Shown: positions 23,363 through 31,085, counted from the first letter of the stretch. The stretch is DNA of 31,391 nt from Bacillota bacterium (GCA_023435895.1 JAEZLH010000013.1:1-31391); one strand, 5' to 3'. Notes: generated from the letters alone by a model not told the origin. Translations and numbers: made by a program.

Positions 23363-24685
23363 ATGAACTATGCTGACATGGTAAAGGAAACATTACTAAA
23401 TGACATTTCTGATATGGATAAGTTTCCTTGGCTTTTTTCAACAAATTCACAATGCGATTTTACAAGAGTCCGAAAACTGGGTTTTTCTTCTTTATTGCAC
23501 CTTTGCATCTGTATGGAAGGAGGATCATTGAAACATGAACTTTTAAAATATTTTTCTTATGATGAACATACCATCAGCAATTCAGCATTTTATCAACAAC
23601 GATGTAAGCTACTGCCAGAAACTTTTCCTTTTCTTTTTCACCAATTCAATTCTCATTATTCTTTTTCGTATTATAAAGGAAAGTATCAACTATTAGCCTG
23701 TGATGGATCTTCGTTTTCTTTTACACGAAATCCCAATGACACGGATTCCTATTTTGCACCCAATGCAAAAACTACAAATGGTTATAATCAAATCCATATA
23801 GTTGCACTTTTTGATCTGCTTTCAAAAAGATATTGTGATGCTGTTATTCAACCAATAAGGAAAAAGAATGAGTTCCAAGCACTCACTACTTTGATTGATC
23901 GATATCGAACGAAAGAAGCAGTCCCTATTTACATAGCGGATAGAGGGTTTCATTCTTATAATGTTTTCGCTCATGCCATCGAACGAAATGCATATTTTCT
24001 CATTCGAGCAAAGAATATCAACATGCAACGGCTTCTTGGAAAAGATAATCCTGATACAGAAGAATTCGATCTTACCGTTGACCGCATTCTTTCACGTTCT
24101 AATGCTAAAAAAACAAGGCTTTTTCCTGAGTTGGAGGAACAATACCGTTATATCTGTTCAGAGGTCACTTTTGACTATATTGAGCAAAAATCTGGTAAAG
24201 AGTATCCTATGACCTTACGTGTCATCCGAATGAAAATAGCAGATGGTAGTTATGAAAATATTATAACAAATCTTCCGGCTGAAGAATTTACGGCAGATGA
24301 AATTATTTTTCTTTACTCCCTGCGGTGGGGAATTGAAACATCCTTCCGTGAATTAAAACATATTCTTGGTGCAACAAATTTCCATTCTAAAAAACGGATA
24401 TACATTGAGCAGGAAATATGGGCAAGGCTTATTCTATATAATTTCTGTACAATAATCACAACTCATGTTGTGGTAAAGAAAAAAGACAGGAAGCATGCCT
24501 ATCAGATAAACTATACGGTTGCTTTTAATGCTTGTCATTATCTCTTGAGATTGCATGGTGGTGAAACACCACCAAATATAATTGGCCTGATAGCACAAAA
24601 TATACTGCCTATCAGGCCAGACCGAAATTTTGCCCGCCAGCATAGATTTCGGGTGCCCGCCAGTTTCACATATAGATTCTCTTAA
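23363..24685 (+). CDS. IS4-family DDE transposase
   Basis: 440 residues, full length. The catalytic triad is visible: Asp114 in LACDGSSF, Asp193 in YIADRGFHSYN and Glu325 in YSLRWGIETSFRELK. The last stretch is an exact Y-(2)-R-(3)-E-(6)-K signature (Tyr318, Arg321, Glu325, Lys332), diagnostic of the IS4 group. An insertion between the second Asp and Glu is the beta-strand domain usual in this family. GGAGG lies 7 bases before the ATG. No frameshift or stop is present, so the enzyme should be functional. Confidence 0.95.
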   Translation: MNYADMVKETLLNDISDMDKFPWLFSTNSQCDFTRVRKLGFSSLLHLCICMEGGSLKHELLKYFSYDEHTISNSAFYQQRCKLLPETFPFLFHQFNSHYSFSYYKGKYQLLACDGSSFSFTRNPNDTDSYFAPNAKTTNGYNQIHIVALFDLLSKRYCDAVIQPIRKKNEFQALTTLIDRYRTKEAVPIYIADRGFHSYNVFAHAIERNAYFLIRAKNINMQRLLGKDNPDTEEFDLTVDRILSRSNAKKTRLFPELEEQYRYICSEVTFDYIEQKSGKEYPMTLRVIRMKIADGSYENIITNLPAEEFTADEIIFLYSLRWGIETSFRELKHILGATNFHSKKRIYIEQEIWARLILYNFCTIITTHVVVKKKDRKHAYQINYTVAFNACHYLLRLHGGETPPNIIGLIAQNILPIRPDRNFARQHRFRVPASFTYRFS

Positions 24686-24902
24686 AATGTGAATGGCTAG
24701 TATAATTATACCTTTTTTTAGGCAGATGTATATCTGTCTTTTTGTCGTTGTTGAATTTTTATTCTGGATGAGATTCAATTGATATTTTCTCTGTAAGTTT
24801 AACTTATGATAATTATAGATGATATATTTTATCATTCCTATCCCTTAACTAAATGACATTGGGAGTGAATAGTAGCTTCGTTAGCTCCCATTACATTTCA
24901 CT

Positions 24903-25868
24903 TTATAATGTTTTTCCCTCCAAATATGCATCCATTGAATTATTAATCATATCTGTCACTGCTTCTTCCGTGAAAAAGGCTGTATGCGGTGTTAAGATAA
25001 CATTTGGCATGGTATCCAGGATTTCAATATATAGGTTATTTAAAACCCTTTCCCTGCAATCCTGATAATATATTCCAACTTCACCTTCCAATACATCCAG
25101 TGCTGCACCCTGAATTTTTCCACTGCGTAAGGCATCAATTAATACGGGTGTATCAATCAAATCACCTCGTCCAGTATTTATGATAAAGGCTCCATCTTTT
25201 ATTAATTTCATGCTCTCAGAGTTGATTAGATGATAGGTATCAGGGGAGGAAGGAACATGTAGTGTGATGATGTCACTTCTTTGTAGTAATTCTTGAAAAT
25301 CAACAAATTCCACCCTATCTCCTAACTCCGAATAATCACCCTTTGTATAAAACAGCACCTTGCATCCAAAACTTTGCAGACGCTCCATAACCGTTCGTCC
25401 AATATTGCCAGCGCCAACAATGCCCACGGTCAAGGAGCGGAGTTCCTTACCCGGAGTGCCCAGTGAAAAATTCTTCCTTTTAAATTCTTCCTGTGTTTCC
25501 TTCATATTACGAAGTAACATCATCATCAGCATAACCGTATAATCAGCTACACTGGAAGTGGAATAGGTGATATTGGTAAATTTCATCCCATGCTCCTTTA
25601 CTAAGTTCACATCAATATTTTCATATCCAACGGATCTTGTTACAATGCCAGTAATCCCATATTCGTTCCATTTTTTCAGTATGGTAGGGTTTAAGGATTG
25701 TTCGGAAGTGATGCATACCCCTTGGCACTCTTTTGCCTCATCCATATTAGTCTCATTCGCATTGGTCGAGACACACTTTACCTGAATCCCCTTATCTTTC
25801 GCAGCTTTTTTCAGGATAGGTTTTTCATACTCTTCCACACCATAAAACACTATTATCACTGCATTCAT
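24903..25868 (-). CDS. D-2-hydroxyacid dehydrogenase (D-lactate dehydrogenase/VanH-like)
   Basis: 321 residues. Nucleotide-binding GAGNIG at 152-157, catalytic Arg234 in NTGRGDLID, Glu263 in LDVLEGEVG and His295 in ILTPHTAFF. After the Glu the segment GIYYQDCRERVLNN resembles the loop of D-lactate dehydrogenases and VanH, so it probably reduces a 2-oxo acid to the D-2-hydroxy acid with NAD(P)H. There is no D-Ala-D-Lac ligase or VanX nearby, so a role in glycopeptide resistance is not supported. It is divergent from the PucR-type gene by 302 bases and carries the shared box at 25984-26004 upstream. The substrate is unknown; it may be the keto acid made by the aminotransferase at 28369. Confidence 0.88.
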   Translation of the reverse strand: MNAVIIVFYGVEEYEKPILKKAAKDKGIQVKCVSTNANETNMDEAKECQGVCITSEQSLNPTILKKWNEYGITGIVTRSVGYENIDVNLVKEHGMKFTNITYSTSSVADYTVMLMMMLLRNMKETQEEFKRKNFSLGTPGKELRSLTVGIVGAGNIGRTVMERLQSFGCKVLFYTKGDYSELGDRVEFVDFQELLQRSDIITLHVPSSPDTYHLINSESMKLIKDGAFIINTGRGDLIDTPVLIDALRSGKIQGAALDVLEGEVGIYYQDCRERVLNNLYIEILDTMPNVILTPHTAFFTEEAVTDMINNSMDAYLEGKTL

Positions 25869-25983
25869 ATCTACCCTCCTTAGCCAACTTTATTTGACTA
25901 AATAAAAAAATCTAATGTTTTCCATAGTCGCATTCATTCTCTATCCAAAATTTTAGCACTCAATAAATGGCTTTTCTCGAAGT

Positions 25984-26004
25984 TTTCTTTACATTTCTAC
26001 AACA
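25984..26004 (-). promoter_or_regulatory. Shared 21-bp box, copy upstream of the dehydrogenase gene
   Basis: Matches the box at 29545-29565 at 19 of 21 positions. On the minus strand it reads as two 8-bp direct half-sites, TGTAGAAA then TGTAAAGA. A weak -10 (TAAAAT, 25950-25955) lies downstream at nearly the same distance as in the other copy, with no good -35. This suits an activator site. The 302-base gap also has an imperfect inverted repeat (26033-26043 and 26057-26067, 10 of 11). Confidence 0.6.
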
Positions 26005-26170
26005 GATCCTTATAATATCTTCATAGTTTAAAATAATTTTTGTAACTTACCATATAACAAAAATAATATCGGATTTTACTTTAACTACGATACCATCACC
26101 TTGTTAAACCAAAGTATTCTAAAATAGTACTAAATCAAACTCACCAATATTTTTTCGAAAGGAATAAGCT

Positions 26171-27331
26171 ATGATTGAAATCAATGAGTTATTACGCCTT
26201 CCCCTATTTTGTGAATTTCAACTAACTACAGGCGAAGAGGGTTTGAGTAATATTGTAAATAATATCGTAATATTGGAATATGAAAGCATCAGTCAAAATT
26301 ATGAGGTTTTTAGTAAAGGAGATTTTGTACTAACCTCCTTATTCTTTGCAAAAGACTGCCCAGAATCGATTGAACTTGCCTTCAAGAATCTTATAAAAAG
26401 AAAAATATCAGGATTAGCAATTAAGACCGTTTTTTTTCGTGAACTTCCTGAACGGGTAATGGAACTTGCCAAAAGAAATCATATTCCGGTGTTTTTCTTC
26501 CATGATGCCTATATGGAGGATTTGATTATCAGTGCTAATGAATTATTAAAATCCAAGTTGCAATATCTTATTTATGAAGAAAAGGTCACTTCATTGATTA
26601 ACCCCACCAGCTCTCGCCTTCAGGTTAGTAATGTAGCGAAAGAAATCAATCCTGCCTTTCGTCCGTTGTTATATTCCGCTTACTTAACCAGTAAAAACAA
26701 TTTGAGTGCTGATGATATACCGAATTACTTTCGTCGGATTCTATATAAGCGATATCGGATTAGCCCGTTGAGCACTTATTCCTTTGTAAAATATCGCCAA
26801 GGAATGATAATTATATTGACCTTTGATCAAGAAACAACTGATTTACTCTCAGAAATTCATTCCTTGTTAAAGGCAATTGAATTAAATCCGGATAATTTTT
26901 ATATTGGAATGGCAGATAACAAAGTAACCCTCAATGATTTGGATATTTCCTTGAATCAAGCAATCTATGCAAATCGAATCTGTCAACTTAATCACACTTC
27001 TTACAAGCTTTACTCAGAAGTTGGAATATATCAGTTTCTTGCTCCCTTGTGTGATGAATTAACGATTCAGGCCTCTTATAAGAATTTTCTTCATATACTA
27101 AAAACCTATGATAAAAAATATACCTCCGAGCTTTTTACCACACTGGAAACCTTTGTCCAGTATAATGGAGAAATCTCCAAAACAGCGAAGGCTCTGTTTC
27201 AACACCCGAATACCATTCGTTATCGGATTCAAAAAGCTTCCACCCTGCTTGGCTGTAAGGAAGATGACTTTTACATGATTGCATATGTATTTGTAAAACT
27301 ATATCATCTAGTAGAAAATACAACCATATAA
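26171..27331 (+). CDS. PucR-type transcriptional regulator
   Basis: 386 residues. The N-terminal domain (about 1-120) has the PucR layout: INELLRLPLF, then a GEEGLSNIVNNIVILEYE strand, FSKGDFVLTSLFFAKD, KRKISGLAIKTVFFRELPERVMELAKRNHIPVFF. The C-terminal 60 residues hold the PucR helix-turn-helix: YNGEISKTAKALFQHPNTIRYRIQKASTLLG. Family members control purine, amino-acid or related catabolism and often activate divergent genes. AAAGGA lies before the ATG. It sits between the dehydrogenase gene and the deiminase/aminotransferase operon, both of which carry the same upstream box, so it is the likely regulator of both (inference). Confidence 0.87.
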   Translation: MIEINELLRLPLFCEFQLTTGEEGLSNIVNNIVILEYESISQNYEVFSKGDFVLTSLFFAKDCPESIELAFKNLIKRKISGLAIKTVFFRELPERVMELAKRNHIPVFFFHDAYMEDLIISANELLKSKLQYLIYEEKVTSLINPTSSRLQVSNVAKEINPAFRPLLYSAYLTSKNNLSADDIPNYFRRILYKRYRISPLSTYSFVKYRQGMIIILTFDQETTDLLSEIHSLLKAIELNPDNFYIGMADNKVTLNDLDISLNQAIYANRICQLNHTSYKLYSEVGIYQFLAPLCDELTIQASYKNFLHILKTYDKKYTSELFTTLETFVQYNGEISKTAKALFQHPNTIRYRIQKASTLLGCKEDDFYMIAYVFVKLYHLVENTTI

Positions 27332-27371
27332 GTTATGTCACCTAGTAGAAGATACAACCATATAAGCTATG
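27304..27371. repeat. 34-bp tandem duplication at the end of the PucR-type gene
   Basis: Units 27304-27337 and 27338-27371 match at 31 of 34 positions. The first contains the last nine codons and stop; the second lies wholly outside the gene. Since 34 is not a multiple of three and the stop is in the first unit, the protein is not changed. Confidence 0.8.
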
Positions 27372-27476
27372 TCCTATACAATTTTGATTAAAGTGTCAAT
27401 TTTTTCTACAATTTTAATAAATGAAATAGAAGTGACATTTCTAGCTTAAAACCGTATAACTTCACTGCTTGTCCTT

Positions 27477-27525
27477 AGAAAGGTTGGTATCATTCTGTAA
27501 TTATTCTGAATTCTCCAGCCTTTCT
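27477..27525 (-). terminator. Possible terminator of the HisC-like/deiminase operon
   Basis: An 11-bp stem with one G-T pair (AGAAAGGTTGG at 27477-27487 with 27515-27525) and a 27-nt loop that overlaps the stop of the deiminase-fold gene. No T tract follows on the minus strand, so it is only a weak candidate. Confidence 0.35.
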
Positions 27526-28357
27526 AATCTCTTAATAAAGGGAAAGTCATACAGTGTGGTCCGCCACCTGCTTTTAAAATTTCTGTAATATCAAGCTCTA
27601 TTACATTGATTCCTTTTTTACGTAATTCTTCATTCACCCATTCATTTTGCTTTAGGGATAAGACTTTTTTATTCCCCAGTGCCTGTAGGTTACAGCCATG
27701 TGCGAAGATACTCTCCTCCGTTACCGGAATTAACTCAATACCCATTCTTGTTAATCGTTCCACAAAACTTTTAGGTAATCCTTCTACATAAGCTACAGCT
27801 AATGTTTCATCCACCAGATTAAAACACATATCAAGATGAAGGTATTCCTTCTTGATTGTCACTCCTATCACTTCATATCCTAAGGGTGCCAGCTGTTCCC
27901 TAACTTCGTTGACTCCAAGTTCATCCGTTCGATCTGCCATCCCAATGGCGATGGTTCTCTCATCAAGAAAAGCAAAGTCACCACCTTCCAATATTCCCTC
28001 ATTGCATCGTGCAATTAGTGGTACTCCAAGTTCTTCCATCCGTTTCTCATAATCTATATGTTCCTTAAAACGCAATGGATATTTAAAATTACCAAGGATG
28101 TAGCCTTCCTTCACACATCCTCCGAAGTCCCTGGCAAATACGGAGTTTGGTCGCTCCTCATCTGCCCCCAGAAAACAAACTTCAATATCGTTATCCTTAT
28201 ATGCCTGAACCAGAGCTTGAAATTCTATTTTCATTTTCTCATTATCCAGATCATAATTCCATAATTTTGCTATCTCATTGATTTTAGCAGCCTTTAAGAA
28301 GTCCGGTGGGGAAAGCAGAACTTTTCTAAGGCGGCCTGTTCCATTTTTAACAAACAT
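27524..28357 (-). CDS. Arginine deiminase/DDAH-fold amidinohydrolase
   Basis: 277 residues of the guanidino-group-modifying superfamily. Catalytic elements in order: Asp77 in FARDFGG, Glu124 in LEGGDF, His174 and Asp176 in YLHLDMCF and the nucleophile Cys269 in GGGPHCMTFPL. The short length and absence of the arginine deiminase helical insert place it with the dimethylarginine dimethylaminohydrolase-like group, which hydrolyses the guanidine of arginine derivatives to citrulline or a ureido product. The exact substrate is not evident. The start follows AAAGGAG and lies 11 bases after the aminotransferase stop, so it is the second gene of that operon. Confidence 0.85.
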   Translation of the reverse strand: MFVKNGTGRLRKVLLSPPDFLKAAKINEIAKLWNYDLDNEKMKIEFQALVQAYKDNDIEVCFLGADEERPNSVFARDFGGCVKEGYILGNFKYPLRFKEHIDYEKRMEELGVPLIARCNEGILEGGDFAFLDERTIAIGMADRTDELGVNEVREQLAPLGYEVIGVTIKKEYLHLDMCFNLVDETLAVAYVEGLPKSFVERLTRMGIELIPVTEESIFAHGCNLQALGNKKVLSLKQNEWVNEELRKKGINVIELDITEILKAGGGPHCMTFPLLRD

Positions 28358-28368
28358 TCTACTCTCCT

Positions 28369-29439
28369 TTATACCGCAACACTCATTACGATGTGTTTGG
28401 TTGCTTCCACAACACAGTTCATTTCTTCTCTGGTTCCGATAGTAATTCTTAAATAATTATTTATCCTTGGAAGCTTATAATGTCTTGTAAGAATTCCATA
28501 CTCCTTTAATTTAAGGCTATAGGTAAGTGCATTCATATACGGATGGGTTACAAAGATAAAATTGGTTTTGGAATCCATAACGGTGAAGCCCAATTTTGAA
28601 AGTTCTTCCTTCAGATACTCTCGGTTCCCGATTACCTCCCTCATGCATTCCTCAAAATAAACTTCATCCCTGATTGCAGCTGTACCAATTGCGATTGCCA
28701 TATCATTCAGATTGAAGGGATTCACCACCGCACGAATATCATTTACGTCCTCAATCAAGGATGGATCACCAACTGCATAGCCAATATGAGCACCAGCAAG
28801 ATTTCTGGATTTTGATAAGGTATGAACAACAATCAGATTGGAATAGGTTCGAATCAATGGAATGCAGCTTTCATTTCCATAGTCCACATAGGCCTCATCT
28901 ATGATAACCAGCCTGTTTTCATCGGATGCTACCATTCTCTCTATCTCTGATAAGGATAGCGCATAGCCGGTTGGAGCATTGGGGTTTGCCAAAATAATAT
29001 GACGTCCACTTTGAATAAATGCCTCCACATCAACCTTATAATCTTCTGTCAAAGGGATCGCCTGTGCATCAAGACCAAAGGTTTTTGCAAAACCACTGTA
29101 AAAATCATAGGTAATATCAGGAAATGCTATTTTGCTTTCCCCATCAAAGAAAGTCAAAAACAATAGCGAAAGCATTTCATCGGCACCATTTCCTGCAATA
29201 ATCTCCTCTAGCTTTAAATTATATTTTTCAGCAATTGCTTTGCGAAATTCCAGTGCACTGGGATCTGTATAAAAGCCTAATTTCTCCATTCGATTACTTT
29301 TTACCACTTCAAGAACCTTGGGCGAAGGCTTCATGGATGTTTCATTGGCATTTAACTTTATATATTGTTTATCTCTCGGCTGTTCTCCCGGGATATAAGG
29401 AACCCTTGTATGAAATCTCTTTGAAATAAATCTGCTCAT
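28369..29439 (-). CDS. Histidinol-phosphate aminotransferase (HisC)-family PLP enzyme
   Basis: 356 residues, fold-type I aminotransferase. IKLNANETSMKPSP near the start, GNGADEML, ANPNAPTG, VIIDEAYVDYG and the Schiff-base Lys210 in LSKSRNLAG are all present. Sequence family is HisC, which normally makes histidinol phosphate. No his genes are nearby and it is co-transcribed with an amidinohydrolase, so it may use another amino acid such as an arginine derivative or aromatic substrate (inference). The ATG has AGGAGG 5 bases upstream. Its leader contains an intrinsic-terminator hairpin. Confidence 0.88.
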   Translation of the reverse strand: MSRFISKRFHTRVPYIPGEQPRDKQYIKLNANETSMKPSPKVLEVVKSNRMEKLGFYTDPSALEFRKAIAEKYNLKLEEIIAGNGADEMLSLLFLTFFDGESKIAFPDITYDFYSGFAKTFGLDAQAIPLTEDYKVDVEAFIQSGRHIILANPNAPTGYALSLSEIERMVASDENRLVIIDEAYVDYGNESCIPLIRTYSNLIVVHTLSKSRNLAGAHIGYAVGDPSLIEDVNDIRAVVNPFNLNDMAIAIGTAAIRDEVYFEECMREVIGNREYLKEELSKLGFTVMDSKTNFIFVTHPYMNALTYSLKLKEYGILTRHYKLPRINNYLRITIGTREEMNCVVEATKHIVMSVAV

Positions 29440-29455
29440 ATTCTCCTCCTAAAAA

Positions 29456-29491
29456 AACGCCGACGCAGATAATTCTATCCACATCAGCGCC
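29456..29491 (-). promoter_or_regulatory. Attenuator-like hairpin in the aminotransferase leader
   Basis: On the minus strand a 16-bp stem (arms 29476-29491 and 29456-29471, using five or six G-U pairs) with loop GAAT runs into seven Ts (29451-29457) and then directly AGGAGG. The likely start (about 29502) is only some 11 bases before the stem. Transcripts should mostly stop here unless the stem is prevented from forming. Confidence 0.65.
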
Positions 29492-29508
29492 TTTGCTAAT
29501 ATAATTAG

Positions 29509-29537
29509 AGTATAAGCAATATAACCTACACGCTCAA
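29509..29537 (-). promoter_or_regulatory. Sigma-A-type promoter of the HisC-like/deiminase operon
   Basis: On the minus strand TTGAGC (29532-29537), 17-bp spacer, TATACT (29509-29514). A short palindrome CTAAT-ATA-ATTAG (29496-29508) covers the start region and could bind a regulator. Confidence 0.7.
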
Positions 29538-29544
29538 GATGAAA

Positions 29545-29565
29545 TTTCTTTACATTTGTACAATA
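29545..29565 (-). promoter_or_regulatory. Shared 21-bp box, copy upstream of the aminotransferase operon
   Basis: 19 of 21 positions equal the box at 25984-26004. It starts 7 bases upstream of the -35, where an activator would contact RNA polymerase. On the minus strand it reads as direct half-sites TGTACAAA and TGTAAAGA, 8 bp apart. Confidence 0.6.
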
Positions 29566-29900
29566 AAACATCCTATTTTTTTGATTTATTACAGTTTTTC
29601 TTTATATTTATAGTATTTTATTAATGTTAAAAAGCCTTGTGAGAATTTATGATTTATCAATCTATAAACGGAACTATACAGTTCCTACTAATGGTTAAAT
29701 TGAAGGTTACAAAAATAACGATGTTGAAGTTCAAGCTTATGAGAAGCATGAAGATATATAAATGCATTAACATATCGATACATCAAACTATGTAAAAGTA
29801 AAATAAATTTATTTGAAAAAGCCAAATACTTATCAACATTTAGCGTCATCTATTCAGGTTAAGAACATAAAGTGCACCCGGCATGTAAGATTAATAAGAA
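29566..29900. other. Intergenic region between the aminotransferase and CotJ operons
   Basis: AT-rich. No gene with a ribosome site is seen. One short frame with an internal stop (29624-29761) is discussed among the rejected items. Confidence 0.5.
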
Positions 29901-29943
29901 AGAAGGGAAATTCTCACTAATTAGTAGTGAAAATCCCCCTTCT
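29901..29943 (-). terminator. Terminator of the CotJ operon
   Basis: Arms 29901-29919 and 29925-29943 form a 19-bp stem with a 5-nt loop. As minus-strand RNA all 19 positions pair when G-U pairs are allowed; as plus-strand RNA three positions are A-C mismatches. TTCTTATT follows on the minus strand. It lies 34 bases past the cotJC stop. Confidence 0.8.
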
Positions 29944-29976
29944 AACTGATTCATTCAATTTTAAGAGCAAACTGTC

Positions 29977-30636
29977 TTATTTTGATAAAACCAACTCTTT
30001 TTCTGGTTGGGTTTTATAATCAAAGAAATTTTTACTTAGGTTCTTATCAAATTCCGGATTATAGTAATAAAAGTTCTGGCTATTCAGTCGATCTTTTGTC
30101 TTTTCTAAGGCTTCTCCAAAACGCTGGAAGTGAACAATTTCCCTGGATCTTAGGAACTTAAGCGGCTCCTGAATCTCTGGATCAGGAATCATACGAAGCA
30201 GATTATCATAGACTGTTCTTGCCTTTTGCTCCGCAGCTAGATTTTCTGTAAGATCTGTAATTGCATCTCCCTTGGACTGAAATTCTATGGCAGTAAACGG
30301 AAGTGAAGAAGCAGCCTGTGGCCACAATGCTGTAGTATGATCTACATAATAGGCATCAAAACCGGCTTCTTTCGCTTGTTCAATGGTCAAATTATTTGTC
30401 AACTGATATACCATTGCACAGATAATTTCCATATGAGCCAATTCCTCAGTACCAATATCCGTTAAAAGTCCGCCTACTTCTTTGATTGGCATCGTATAAC
30501 GCTGGGAAAGGTATCGCATGGAGGCAGATAATTCACCATCCGGTCCACCGTACTGACTAATAATCATTTGAGCCGTCTTAGGGCAATTCTTTGTAATTTT
30601 TACGGGATATTGCAGTCTTTTTTCATAAACCCACAT
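29977..30636 (-). CDS. cotJC: Spore coat protein CotJC, manganese-catalase family
   Basis: 219 residues. The dimanganese ligands of the family are all visible: Glu35 in GPDGELSASM, Glu65 and His68 in GTEELAHMEI, Glu136 in AAEQKAR and His169 in REIVHFQRF. It opens with the typical MWVYEKRLQYPVKI. CotJC is laid down in the inner spore coat and may break down peroxide. The ATG at 30636 overlaps the stop of the upstream gene (TAATG), with GGAAGGAG about 10 bases before; a longer frame would run into that gene. It is the last gene of the CotJ operon. Confidence 0.93.
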   Translation of the reverse strand: MWVYEKRLQYPVKITKNCPKTAQMIISQYGGPDGELSASMRYLSQRYTMPIKEVGGLLTDIGTEELAHMEIICAMVYQLTNNLTIEQAKEAGFDAYYVDHTTALWPQAASSLPFTAIEFQSKGDAITDLTENLAAEQKARTVYDNLLRMIPDPEIQEPLKFLRSREIVHFQRFGEALEKTKDRLNSQNFYYYNPEFDKNLSKNFFDYKTQPEKELVLSK

Positions 30637-31085
30637 TATACACTTGCTCCTTCCCAGGGCATCGGCCCTTCTGTCCAACAGAAAACAGTTTCATTACTAT
30701 TGTTATCATCGGGAATACATAATCTGCTTAAGGGATAGTACTTTTGAGCAAACTGTTTCCTGATTTCTGCATACTCATCCGCCTTTTGATGATATAACTG
30801 GATTGCTTGCTGATCCTTTTCGTGAGTATCCAAATACAGGGTAAGATCATCTAACAGAAACCCGATTTGATAGATTTTCTCCATCATCATCTCCCTGTCG
30901 GATAATGTTTGATTCTTAGTGCCTTGTGCAATGGAAGCTTTGTCACGCATAGCAGCATCAGATGCAAAAAAAGGCATGTTCAAATCCTGAAACACGGTAC
31001 CAATATTCAAGGCTTCTTCATCGCTGTAAAGATTTCCCCATTTCTGAATCGGTATATTCGCTATCGCTAAACAACTATCAGACAT
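30636..31085 (-). CDS. CotJA-CotJB fusion spore coat protein
   Basis: 149 residues that combine two normally separate proteins. Residues about 10-40 (NIPIQKWGNLYSDEEALNIGTVFQDLNMPF) match the CotJA pattern. Residues about 65-147 (MMMEKIYQIGFLLDDLTLYLDTHEKDQQAIQLYHQK ... YPLSRLCI ... FCWTEGPMPWEG) match CotJB, including the W-T-x-G-P-x-P-W-E-G ending. A Ser/Thr/Gln-rich linker (about 45-62) joins them with no stop. CotJA and CotJB are needed for the coat to take up CotJC in Bacillus. AAGGAG lies 6 bases before the ATG. The gene is coupled to cotJC by overlap, the usual order cotJA-cotJB-cotJC. Confidence 0.85.
   Translation of the reverse strand: MSDSCLAIANIPIQKWGNLYSDEEALNIGTVFQDLNMPFFASDAAMRDKASIAQGTKNQTLSDREMMMEKIYQIGFLLDDLTLYLDTHEKDQQAIQLYHQKADEYAEIRKQFAQKYYPLSRLCIPDDNNSNETVFCWTEGPMPWEGASV

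Larger units (their letters stand above)
23185..24861 (+). mobile_element. IS4-family (IS231-like) insertion sequence, complete
   Basis: 1677 bp bounded by perfect 18-bp inverted repeats (23185-23202 and 24844-24861, beginning CAATGTCATT). The 9-bp sequence GGAGTGAAT is present on both sides (23176-23184 and 24862-24870) as the target duplication. Terminal bases and duplication length fit the IS231/IS4 group. Perfect repeats and an intact transposase suggest a recent and perhaps active insertion. Confidence 0.9.

Noticed and set aside
24434..24835. Minus-strand open frame overlapping the transposase 3' end.
   Set aside because: Its sequence is the complement of the conserved transposase end and IS tail; no ribosome site or homologous pattern.
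24903..25868. Glycopeptide resistance (vanH) locus.
   Set aside because: The dehydrogenase is VanH-like, but there is no D-Ala-D-Lac ligase, VanX or VanRS pair beside it. The two-component system in the window is with an exporter 2 kb away beyond an IS.
29624..29761. A degenerate coding remnant: an ATG frame of 24 codons, a stop, then 21 more codons in frame.
   Set aside because: No ribosome site, no recognisable domain, and too short to tell from chance in AT-rich DNA.
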